DNA of 64,000 nt from Datnioides undecimradiatus. Lineage: Eukaryota > Chordata > Actinopteri > Lobotiformes > Datnioididae. Under the pieces are notes generated by a model. That model was not told where the DNA came from, searched no databases, and saw only the letters and a program-made list of their open reading frames with translations. Of the stretch, positions 54,501 to 64,000 are shown piece after piece. The stretch is from the NCBI GenBank assembly GCA_008933995.1, contig WARS01000009.1:1731501-1795500 (forward strand), in the 5' to 3' direction. The stretch's first letter is position 1. The number at the start of each line of letters is the position of its first letter. The position numbers were made by a program, and so were the translations under genes.

Positions 54501-57134
54501 ACACGTCTGCGCGGTTTGGGAGCGAAACGTGAGGTCTCCGGCCGGTGCGGTGCATAGACTCCACCACCAGGTGGGGCTAGAGGCTCACAGACGTTCGTTT
54601 AACTTAAACAGACCACTTTTTCTTTTTTTTTTATAACAACATATGTGGGGATCACTTCCCAATGATAAATATTTGTTTTGGAAAAATATCACTACGTTAC
54701 ATTTCCACGTCAGTATCCCAAAGACACAGATGATTTTACACAGAACTATTTTGTAAACAAAGGTCTGCAGATGACTCACAAGTTTAAAGGCAAGTCATTA
54801 TGTGCTTTACTTTCCTGCCCACAACTGCAGCCGCTTTCTTAGACTGTTTATCTCCCCGTGGAATGGAAGCCTTTGTACGCAGCGATCGTGCGTTCACATA
54901 TATCTTCAATGAAAAGTGGCTCAGATCCCTGCAAGCTGTAACAAAGCAGGCGCCAGTCTTTGTAGCTTTGTTCAGGAACGTTTTTAGACAAGATACTTGA
55001 CATTATTGGCTTAAAAGTCGGTCAATACGTTTGTAGTTTTCAGTTTCATAGTGAACAGTGGCTGTGGTCAGCTTGAATTCATGTCTGTTACAATTTTGTT
55101 TAGGTTTCACAGTGGGGGAAAGAGATATCAAAGCAAACTGTCTAAAATCGTCCCTGCTGCATATTCCAGTTGTTCCAAATGCTCCATCTGCTCTTCTTGA
55201 CACTCAAAATGTGGCTAAACACACCACAGATGTTTGTAGCTTGCACCTTCAGCTGTTTGTTTGTTGCTTGCACCCGCGTTTAGACAGCTAGCCACGTGAG
55301 CAACACACAGAAGCTGCGTCTTTCGCCCTATTTGGTGAAAATATGAGTGTTTGGAACATACTGAGCGCGCAGACCGAGAGCAGAGAAGTGGATTATGCAG
55401 CAGGGGCGGTTTGAGAAGTTTGCATTCATGTTTTGATACTTCTGCATTCTGCAAAACTTGTCACCGTCGGAGTAAAGTTGTACGACGTGACTTGAAGCCA
55501 CCTTTCAAGCTGCTGTTAAGTGGACTGTTGCTTTAAAACCACATTAACTGATATTTTCATCATAAAAACAAAAGGTTCGAGTTGTTTTTGTGATAAGAAA
55601 TGTTTGGCACCAACAACCCCTCGGAGAATTATCGCTCAGCAGTCCACCCCAGCTTTTCTGGGGCCTTTTAGCATCTTTAAGTTGATTCTTCTTGGTTTTA
55701 TGACCTAAAACTGTACGATGTCCTCCACCCTCATCTGTGTTGACTCCACACGCGGCAGGCAGAAGTGGGTGGAGACCAAAACGGAGCGAAAGCAGAACAA
55801 ACGTGACCATAAAGACTATAAATATCACTAATATTACTCCACAACTGTTAGATAGAGCATGCACTTAATGTCAGTTTTGTGCTTGTTGGGGCCAAAAACC
55901 TGTATTTCTGTTGGTGGTGGCAAAGTTTACTGAGTCTCCTTAATGTTTAATATCAAAAAGGCGCACATGCTGTTGATATCCTCACATACTAAGGTACTAC
56001 TGTGGCTAAATGATGGTTCAAATCATATTAACAGTCACAGAACTCACAATAGATCCGTCTTTGTGTCCTCAGTTTGCTGTCTTCTGTCGTCTTATGTCAC
56101 ATTTCATTTATGATAGTTAAAGTTTTTAGTTTGACGCGTTGCTCCAAATCTTCGTCCCTCCAGCTGTTTTACTTTGACGCCATGTATTGTTGCTAACGCC
56201 GGTTGAGCCAAGCTGCCCTGGGCACCAAAGTTATGACAGTTGTTCCCGTGTTTGCCTTGGCATCAGTCACGACTTTCAATTTGAATGTACAAACACAAGC
56301 AAGGTGGCCTCTTCTTCTGAAAAGTCTTTTAAGGGCATTTCATTCAGTTTCCCCACAAACGGCTTGTAGACGGTGTTAAAGTGTCATAAATTAAGGGTCA
56401 TTGCGGGTTTTTTCACAGGCTGCTGTTAGACGTCGTACGCCTAGTTTTGGATAGTCAGCGTGTGCAGGAGGCCTTTGTAAAACAATCACTACAGCACGCT
56501 ACAGTACCTCACTGTTATAGACTTAAATGAACTTTAATTAATTCATTTTAATTGGTTATTGCATACAGTAATGTTCTGCCATTTATCCAGGTCCAGTCCT
56601 GTTGGTTTCATAATATAAAGAGGAATTCTTAATAAACCTTATGGATGTATGTAATAAATAATTCTTGGACGTTCAGTCTTTGCACCGTACTTGCACACTG
56701 TGGTCAGTATGGTTGTGAAACGTGTGTTAAATGAGATGAAATAAACATTCTTATGTTTAACTCACTGAATCCTGCAGAAGCCTCGACTAGGTTTACACCT
56801 CCAGCTCAGCAGCTGACACAAAGTCCGCGTCGTCCAGACTGAGCCTGTGCAAAATGAAATCCACACTGTAAAGAAAAAGACCTGAGTTTAGAAACAAAAC
56901 ACTGGGACATCTCTGGTACAGAAGGCCTGCCTTACATGTCTCCGTGTCCCCTCTGTGTCATAGAAATTTAAGATCCGGATCGAGGATCCTCCCAGGCGAA
57001 AGCACATGGTGTTCCTGGGCGGAGCTGTGCTGGCCGACATCATGAAGGACAAGGACAACTTCTGGCTGACCCGGGAGGAGTACCAGGAGAAAGGCGTCCG
57101 CGTGCTGGAAAAACTTGGAGTCACCGTCAGATAA
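45581..57134 (+). CDS. actr2: Actin-related protein 2 (ARP2)
   Basis: ATP-binding subunit of the Arp2/3 complex, which nucleates branched actin filaments in the cytoplasm. Exons: 45581-45628, 47703-47813, 49831-50046, 50173-50245, 50867-51003, 51399-51548, 53342-53487, 53937-54069, 56964-57134 (TAA). All phases close and give 394 aa, exactly the length of the shorter human isoform. The actin fold is complete: phosphate loop 1 DNGTG (11-15) with CGYAG, phosphate loop 2 [10 protein letters not shown] (156-165), and GGSTMYPG (305-312). Identity to remembered human ARP2 is very high; visible changes are conservative (for example TRPEF for TRSEF). A 15-nt microexon at 48313-48327 can insert five residues after K53. 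The start has A at -3 and G at +4. Confidence 0.98.
45629..47702 (+). other. actr2 intron 1
   Basis: Starts in CpG-containing promoter-proximal DNA rich in GCTAGC/AGCTAG words (45735-45790, 45960-46010). Further on it is AT-rich, with an A run at 46711-46723 and a TA repeat at 47224-47248. No coding sequence seen. Confidence 0.5.
48313..48327 (+). CDS. actr2: actr2 15-nt cassette microexon (NAQKM)
   Basis: AATGCCCAGAAGATG sits between an AG acceptor (GAAGTAG) and a strong GTAAGT donor, preceded by a long CT-rich tract from about 48210. It encodes NAQKM in phase 0 and fits exactly at the phase-0 junction between K53 and D54. The longer human ARP2 isoform (399 aa) has a five-residue insert at this site, which I recall as NNKKM, so the length, position and N..KM pattern agree. 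The rest of this 2 kb intron (47814-49830) shows no other exon. Confidence 0.8.
51549..53341 (+). other. actr2 intron after exon VLVESYT
   Basis: A 1.8 kb intron without recognisable coding sequence or clear repeat. It is moderately GC-rich around 52440-52990, with several CGCGC words. Confidence 0.4.
54070..56963 (+). other. actr2 last intron (2.9 kb)
   Basis: No exon supported. It holds a CTCF-like motif (54564-54577) and short T/A runs. The acceptor CTGTGTCATAG before 56964 has only a modest pyrimidine tract, but frame and protein homology fix it. Confidence 0.5.
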
Positions 57135-57150
57135 AGCACTGGACGGACAG

Positions 57151-57188
57151 ACCACACACACACATACACACACACACACACACACACA
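57151..57188 (+). repeat. AC microsatellite in actr2 3' UTR
   Basis: AC repeat interrupted once by AT, beginning 17 bases past the actr2 stop codon. Confidence 0.9.
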
Positions 57189-58138
57189 TATACAAATACA
57201 CACACACATACACAGCATTCACACATTTCCCCTACGCCCACATTGCAGAGTATATATCTATTTATCCCTCTTCTTCTCTCTTCCGGCTCTTGATATTCCT
57301 CAAACATCTGAGGGAATCGAGCCGTCACCTCCCTGCTCTCCTCCGTCTCTGTCTCCTCCTCCCGTCTCCTCTCTTCTCTCCTGGTTTTGGGATTGGCTCA
57401 CACTCTCTTCCTCGCAAGCCCCGAGAACCAGTTCCACCTTTGCAGATTTACACTGAAACCTCTCCTTAACTTAGACCACGAGTTTGAAGGGTCGCCGTTG
57501 CCCCGCCGGAGTCTGTTTTCCATCGAGTTCTGGTTGCGAGGGTTAAAACCAGGGCGCCAGCTCTGCACGTTTACCTGCACACAGGTTTGTTGTGAGTTAA
57601 ACTCGGCAGGTAAACTCTGCGGCGAGCGTGTTCGGAAAGTTTAGCTTCCTCCGTTGATTAAACCTCTGGAGGGAAATGACGGGAAAGTTTCTAAGCAACT
57701 CGTAAGCGTCTAATATCACAATCAGGGTCCACCACAAACAGCCACGGGCCGCTTTCAGCATCTGTTCCAGGTGAGCGAGAACTGATCACATTTTTATGTC
57801 GGTTTTTTATAAATGATATCATGACTTTTTCTTTTCTGGGAGAGGGATTTCTTTTCTTTTTGGCTTTTTTTGTTGTTGGATGTATGAGTTCAGTTTATAT
57901 CTTTTCATTTTTCCATTGACTCTTTTTTTTTTTTTTCCCTTTTGTTGCTGTGCACTACTACCATTGTAAATGGAGTGTATTGTGGTAACAGAGGTTCCTC
58001 CATGTTTTTATGAAGAATTGATGGTTGATTTATAAAGGGACAAATACACAAAGGAATAGCCCCTGAGCTCGACATCGGGTGTGTGACGGTACTGTGGGGT
58101 TTTGCGGGTGGTGAGACAGTGATGGGATGCGTGCATGA

Positions 58139-58148
58139 GTGCGCGCGC

Positions 58149-58200
<52 letters not shown>
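58139..58200 (+). repeat. GC/GT alternating tract in actr2 3' UTR
   Basis: About 62 bases of strictly alternating purine-pyrimidine, GC units first, then about 25 GT units. Confidence 0.9.
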
Positions 58201-58203
<3 letters not shown>

Positions 58204-58699
58204 GTGGGTAGTGCTACTATTTGTTCCTCATCCGACAGCCTCGCCTCTGCCTCCTCTGGGTGTAAATCTCAGGATGAGTGAGCAGGTGTGAGCAGTTGTA
58301 GCAATATTACAGGCTGTGATGACGCCATAGCACCTCACCTGTCGTGCTCCTTCAGATCCACCAAAGCAGCGGAGGCAGTCGCAGGTTGACGATGGGATGG
58401 ATTTGAATCTGAGTGCAGAAAACTAAACAAAAACGGTATTTTATGGATGTGAAACGCTGTCGAGGTCATATTCAAGTTCTCCAGCCTTTCACTCCCAACG
58501 GTCGACTTAATGATTACTGGAGGCACTTCTTCTCGAGTTTGATAAATGTGTATATTTTTCTTTTTTCTTCCTCTATCCAGTGCCAAGTGCAGTTAATGTT
58601 AACTGGATCTCTCATGTTTTAATGTCTTTCTTTTTGTCACTGTTTTTTTTTTTTTATTTTCCCGTGTTGTTCATAGCATAACTGCCTAACGCTGATTTA

Positions 58700-58705
58700 A
58701 ATAAA
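58700..58705 (+). promoter_or_regulatory. actr2 polyadenylation signal
   Basis: AATAAAAGTG with a T/GT-rich stretch following within 40 bases, as expected for a cleavage site. Confidence 0.6.
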
Positions 58706-61700
58706 AGTGATTTATAAGGATGTTTGTGTGGCAGGTTCTTCTTTTTTTTGACACGACTGTGATCTGTTTAACAAAGTTATTTGAATAACCCCGAGTAAGT
58801 GATTGTGGGTTTAACTCTGAGCAGATAATTTAATATCGCTGCTTCATGAATCACTTCACGGCGCGGGTTCACATCGGGGCTAACTATTATTTTCACAGTC
58901 GATTTATTTCCCGACTAATTGATTTATTCTTTAGTTCATAAAAAGTAAAAAAGAGCCTAAAGTGATGTTTGGAACGGTCAAAATCCCAACGACACTCAGT
59001 TTGCATTAATATAAAACAAAGAGAAGTGATAAATTGTCATGTTTCTGAAACTGGCGCCAGTGAGCATTCAACAGTTTTGCAACAAACCATTGACTGGTAA
59101 ACAAAATAATCACCAATGAATTAGTTTCAATTGTTTCTCTACTATCCAGTTTGTAACCTGAACAGCCACTTCCTGTTTCCTTTGTTTAATTCAGTCCATG
59201 TAACAGTTGAATTCCCATTCATACAGTGTTCGCAGATCAGTTTTGTTGTCCAGCCACCACTGGCTAACCATCTGACACCGATCATAGTTCATCGTCCTTG
59301 ACTGTGGAACAACCCAGACTCAAGGTCCACTTACAAAAGTTTTTCTTCAGCTTTCAAACCGACCGACATCACATCCTGTTTGCTCAGAAGCTGCAGCGCA
59401 TTCTGGAGCCAGACTCATCTAGACGGGTATTAAAAGATCACTCATAACCGCAGAGACTGTTTATTAATGCAACCCCAACTGAGATGTCTGAGGTCGCGTC
59501 AACAGATCATCGCCACGGCAACCGGGCAAACCCCATCCACTCCTGAAGACCGGGGGATACAGTAGAAAGCTCAAGAGACAAAATATCATATAAAGCCTGT
59601 AACGACATGACGACCAAGCTGCCACACAGACCTGAAGTTCACATTTTCACCTCCTGTTGTTTTTGTTTTAAAGCTAGACTATGTCACATTAAAATAAAAA
59701 CATTGTACATCTAGATTTTGAAGAATTTAGTCTATTTTGACCTTATTTTTGACATTTGCATCCTAAAGAAATTTAAAGTTTATTTTTATCATTAGTCTTC
59801 TTGTTATTTATTAACCTGCTTGATCTCTTTATACTCAGTGTGGCGTCGTCAAATACAAATTCAGATACACTTATTCAGTTTGTGCTGAGGCTGGACAAGA
59901 AAAAGCAGAGTAAAGCTCATCTTTGAGAACCTGCAGCCACCAAATGTTCGACACGTTTGCTTCACAAAATCAACTCATCGTTGCTGCTGTGGTGTTTTGC
60001 AGAGAGCTGGAGGGGAGATGAGATGGGTTGATGGATAGTGAGTGCTGCCAGAGGAGAGGATGGAGGTACGAAGGTGACTGAGCGTCCGCGCACAGACCAG
60101 AAGGAGGAAGAGGAAATGGAACAGTGACAGAGGACTGGCGCCACCAGAGGAAGAGGCTCTCTTTCCGTGCCTGAAATAAAGATCTCACCCAGACTCTTCC
60201 GGCCTTGTTCCATTTTAATCCCTCGACTCTTGCCACTTCCCTCTTAACCCTGAACTGCTACCTCTGAAGCGCTGTTTGAAGTTTCCTTCACATCAGACCA
60301 CAAACAGGAGCGTCACCAGGTTTCAGCCGAGGTGGGAGGCAACCAAGGACGTCCACTGAAAGAGAGAAACTCTGGTGCGGCTTTAAGGGTGAAGTGCTTT
60401 GCTTGAAGCTCTGCTCGGAAAGAAGCATTGTCTTAAAGAAAGTAAAGCTAGAACAACTCTTCAATCTTCACTATTTTCCACAATCATCACTCGGATTTTC
60501 ATTCAACTACATGATTTTACAATCAGCTTTATATTTAACCACTTCACTGACTAGTGGATTGGTTGTGTGATATGACCAGAAGCTCCAGAAAGGTTGCTAA
60601 ATGGCTACTAGAGAGTATAAAAGAACATAATCTAACAACTAATAACAGAAAAGTCCTGATTTGAGGTTGTTTTTCACTATAAATACTTTGATTTTTGATG
60701 CTTGAGAACATTTCACTGACAAAACTTGTGGAAAAAGGCACAAATGACTTAATTACATAGAGTTTTCAACACTTGTTATGATTTAAGCCGCTTTTGCACA
60801 AACCTTTATCAGCTGTAACATTTTCCACAGGGTGGGAGTAGAGGGATGTTTTCCTCGGTGGTCTTGCATGGTTTATCTCAGGTGCAGGGCTTGAACCCAG
60901 TCAGGCAATGCTTAAACAATTATCTGGCTCCTTGTAATCTTCACTTCTGCAACCTCTCAACTCGGCGTTTGGTTAATTGCGCATTTTTCGACCCGACCGA
61001 GAAGCACAACGGGGCTGAAATGTTGCAAAAGTAATGCTGATCGGGCTCAAATGCAGAACGAAACATTAAAATTCGGCCTATCTTTGGACATGAGGCCGCA
61101 GCACTGGTGCGGGACAAGCCACCCATTCCTGTAAACTACACTGGGAAGTGAGCGCCGGTGCTTTTGTGCACCCAGAGAGGGGCCACGCTGACCCCATTAC
61201 AAGAGCAGATATCTTAAATGTTTGCACATGTGGACTGTGATGCTGTTTGCAGCCGTTGAGCTGCTTAGCAGGCCCCCAAAAGCCCTCAGGGACCTTCTTT
61301 TTCTTCTCTTTTCTCCCTCCTCCTCCTCTCCCCTCTCTCGCGCTCCATCATTATCGCCCACATGCTTTTCCAGAGACATCCTGAGTGAAACAGCTCGCCG
61401 TCCTCGATGGCTATCACATGTTCCTGCTGTGGAAGGAGGCAGCAGGGGAAAGACATCTTGAAGCGAATGAGACGGGGCGTACTAGGCCGAGGTTATTTTC
61501 TTTGTGCTTCCTTTCATTAAGCACTTTGCAAAGAGTTTTGTGCATCATATAGAAGTTTTACAGACTCCACATAAAGACATCCTTTCTCCACAGAAATCTG
61601 TTTTAAAAATCCTCTTAAGAGGACTTTATGCATCTGTTGAACGAGTCTGTCCTTGTTGGAAATAATCTTCCAATGAACTGTTTTAAGTCCCAAAAATTTA

Positions 61701-62158
61701 TTTCATTATACTTAAAACTATCTTTGTAAATTGACCTTGCAACCAGAATGGTTGTTTAGTTTTCAGACCCCCCCGACTTACACGACCAAAGTACAAAACA
61801 AATGACGTCCCCATCAGCTGTCTTTAGGGCTAATTAGCAAACGTTATCTTTAGAGCCCTGCTAATGTGCGATTTCCGAGACGATACCAATTTTCAAAGGT
61901 AAAATGCACAATAATAGCAGCAAATTACAGTGGATTTTAAAACTCTTTTATGAAAACAGACCATTTCTATGTTTCCTGCACCAACATATCTGCAAAAATG
62001 GACTCAAAAGGCACTAAACAAAGAGCTTAAAGAGCAATGAATTCAGTCAAATATTACTTATAACCTGCTAGTGAGGCCAATATAGTCTGGATATCAGAAA
62101 CACACATGCTGATACTGATATAAATGCTATTTTTAATCAGCCAAATGATAAAATGGGT

Positions 62159-62188
62159 GGCCTCTAGTTAGCATGCTAACTGGAGGCC
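62159..62188. repeat. Near-perfect 30-bp palindrome
   Basis: GGCCTCTAGTTAGC ATGC... reads almost identically on the other strand across 30 bases (one mismatched pair), centred on GCATGC. A further partial inverted copy (CTAGAGGCTAACTAGCATG) follows at once. Confidence 0.7.
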
Positions 62189-62911
62189 AACTAGAGGCTA
62201 ACTAGCATGTTTGCACGCTAACAGTAGCTTTCGGCTCAATTATTGCTTGTTTTCCCGCATTTTTAAAATGACTGCTTACATTTTTAGCATTTATATACAT
62301 CCATTGACACATTTTGCTCCTTTTCAATAGCTGAAATTTGATTTGATGCACAGATGGAAAACATTAATAAGAGGAACATGGTGATTAAACGTGCAGCAGA
62401 GAGGCTGCGGTTTGCTAGACCTCCTTTTTTTGCTTTATAGTAGACATTTACTGGAAAGTACTTCGATCTGAGAGTAAAATTAAGCAGTAGACTCGTGGGT
62501 GGTTTCACTGTTTTCTCTCATTTTATTGGAGGCGGAAGGTAAGACACACATTTCACTTTAGTTTTCTCACAGACCTGGCCACCCTTCAGTATCTACAAAG
62601 TACTTCCTGTTCCTTCTCAAAAGCAAGAGCTACATCCATCGTACATGTTAGAAACAGTTATTTAAAAAAAAAAAAAATAGAAATAAAAATGTACAACATA
62701 CACTTGATATATATAATATAATTTTTGCTCTTTTTTTTTACAGAGGTAAAAATACTAAGCGTAAAAAATGGGTCTAATTCAATACAGGGAGTCGTTTCTT
62801 TAATTTTTCAATTTAAATACACAAGGAGATAAAGAGGATGCGTTCAGGCACTTGTAAATGGCTCTGACATGTGAGAACACACTCAAACACCGGACGAGAC
62901 GGAGAAAAGCG

Positions 62912-62933
62912 ACACACACACACACACACACAC
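62912..62933 (+). repeat. CA microsatellite
   Basis: About ten CA units in the region downstream of actr2, next to shorter CA-rich sequence at 63099-63131. Confidence 0.85.
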
Positions 62934-63779
62934 TCACACATGCGCGCACAAACAGGCAGGCGTACACACTCTTTCCAATCTGATTGGCCCTGTCCCTGAT
63001 TGATCACATCGTCGCATCGAAGGATCTAATTGTACTGGGTGGGTGTTAGTGTGTGGCAGCTTTGGATCAAGGAGCAGGAGGTGGGGAAAGGGATGCGGGA
63101 CAAACACACACACAAACATACTCACACACACCAAGGACATATGTACTGGTACACGGGACAGGATGTATGAAACAAGACACAACCAGGGAAGGAAAAAAGA
63201 CATCCTCAGGCATTCTGCATTTCAACTACAGTAAGTGACATTTCCTTGGCAAAACAATCAGGGATGGATGTTTGTTTCCAGGATTTCAGCCGTTCTTTTC
63301 CAGTGGGACCCCGCCGATCCTGCCCTGCTTCTTATTTTTTGTTTTGTTTTAATCTCTTTTTCTGTTTTTCAAAAGCTTGCCGCGTCCCCCGGTCACATCC
63401 CCGATGCTGCCATCAACCGGGCTTAGGCGAAGGATAAAGCACCCGAGCGGTTGTTCGGTTTAGTGTTGTGCTGTTGGCGTGTGTGAGGGAGAGCGACTGG
63501 CTGGCAGAGGGAGTCACTCAAACAGCAGGTGACACGGGATTTTTGTTTTCCTCCAGGGGCTATGAACCTGAAAGACCACATTTCAACTGTTTCTCTCTTG
63601 ATTAGGTCGAGCTGTTACCGGACATTGGACTTTACTCTTTACAGGTGTGATGATGTACCAAATTTGGCATGAAGGACAAAGGAATAGCAGATACCAGTCA
63701 CATGTAACCGTGGTTTCAGCAAGTCCCATTTACTAAAAAAAGAGTCTGGGCTTAAATTAATAGTTTTGGAAAATGCTCT

Positions 63780-63845
63780 GGAAATCAGCTAGCATGGCTC
63801 TGTCCAAAGGCAGGAAAACATTTTTAACCAGTAGAGGAAGTCAAA
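63780..63845 (+). repeat. GCTTAGCTTAG-type interspersed repeat, fragment 4
   Basis: Only the core CAGCTAGCATGGCTCTGTCC and AAAGGCAGG remain recognisable. This is the section that follows the GCTTAG part in better copies. Confidence 0.5.
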
Positions 63846-64000
63846 GCACCTGCTGATGAACTCCACATAAAAGAACACAACTTGCTGTTTTTATTAAATT
63901 AAAAACAGATTATGTGTTCAAGCCTTAGAGGTGCACGCAAGTGGGTTTTGCTGCCTCTGGACAGCCAAGGCTAGATTTCCCCCCTGTTTCCAGTGTTTAT

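Larger units (their letters stand above)
57135..58705 (+). other. actr2 3' UTR
   Basis: Runs from the TAA to a clear AATAAA at 58700-58705, about 1.57 kb. It contains an AC repeat (57151-57188), T-rich tracts and a long alternating purine-pyrimidine block (58139-58200) made of GC then GT repeats. Confidence 0.65.
58706..64000. other. Intergenic region downstream of actr2
   Basis: No conserved coding sequence recognised on either strand. It contains a near-palindrome (62159-62188), CA repeat (62912-62933) and a repeat-family fragment (63780-63845). On the minus strand an ATTAAA at 62804-62799 follows AT-rich, UTR-like sequence, so 62780-64000 could be the 3' UTR of a convergent gene. In human, SPRED2 lies convergent to ACTR2, which makes it a candidate, but no SPRED2 coding sequence is visible here. 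Confidence 0.35.

Noticed and set aside
56888-57328. Minus-strand open frame across actr2 exon 10
   Set aside because: Antisense shadow of the last actr2 exon extended through the AC repeat as Val-Cys runs.
60175-60180. AATAAA suggesting a gene end downstream of actr2
   Set aside because: No coding sequence precedes it on the plus strand after the actr2 polyadenylation signal.
60880-60905. tRNA T-arm-like GGGTTCAAGCCC on the minus strand
   Set aside because: No A-box-like sequence or cloverleaf could be found at the right distance, so neither a tRNA nor a tRNA-derived SINE is supported.

Overview
The window is nuclear DNA of a ray-finned fish, most likely a percomorph teleost. The genes are split by GT-AG introns, dinucleotide microsatellites are frequent, several interspersed repeats resemble families I know from percomorph genomes, and the gene content (abch1, lgalsl, aftph, actr2) points to a fish version of the human 2p14 neighbourhood. 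There are no bacterial features, CRISPR arrays or operons, and I saw no intact mobile element or endogenous virus.

Layout, left to right. (1) 36-16114, minus strand: abch1, an ABCH-family half-transporter. Eleven coding exons are visible, giving 453 residues with a complete nucleotide-binding domain and the first membrane segment. The rest of the membrane domain lies beyond the left edge. (2) 16115-18542: a 2.4 kb divergent intergenic region between abch1 and lgalsl. (3) 18543-23650, plus: lgalsl, the galectin-related protein, complete in five exons (178 aa). (4) 23651-30299: a long stretch without recognisable coding sequence, probably lgalsl 3' UTR followed by intergenic DNA. (5) 30300-36085, plus: a small tandem cluster of C2H2 zinc-finger units. 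The first gene has a THAP domain joined to eight fingers, the second has a short coiled-coil leader joined to five fingers, and the third is a decayed remnant. (6) 36400-44574, plus: aftph (aftiphilin), a clathrin/AP-1 accessory protein, complete in nine coding exons (775 aa) with one candidate 5' UTR exon. (7) 45581-58705, plus: actr2 (Arp2 of the Arp2/3 complex), complete in nine coding exons (394 aa), plus a 15-nt cassette microexon that would give 399 aa. (8) 58706-64000: no recognisable coding sequence; possibly the 3' end of a convergent gene near the right edge.

The genes do not form a pathway. abch1 is a membrane transporter, lgalsl a galectin fold that has lost key sugar-binding residues, aftph acts in trafficking at the trans-Golgi and endosomes, and actr2 nucleates branched actin. 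Their proximity reflects conserved synteny (LGALSL-AFTPH-...-ACTR2 in human), with the fish zinc-finger cluster placed between lgalsl and aftph. The most unusual part is that cluster: two paralogous zinc-finger bodies with homologous 3' UTRs carry unrelated N-terminal exons joined through the same intron phase. Exon boundaries were chosen by reading splice sites and checking that intron phases close; all gene names rest on remembered protein families, not on a search.
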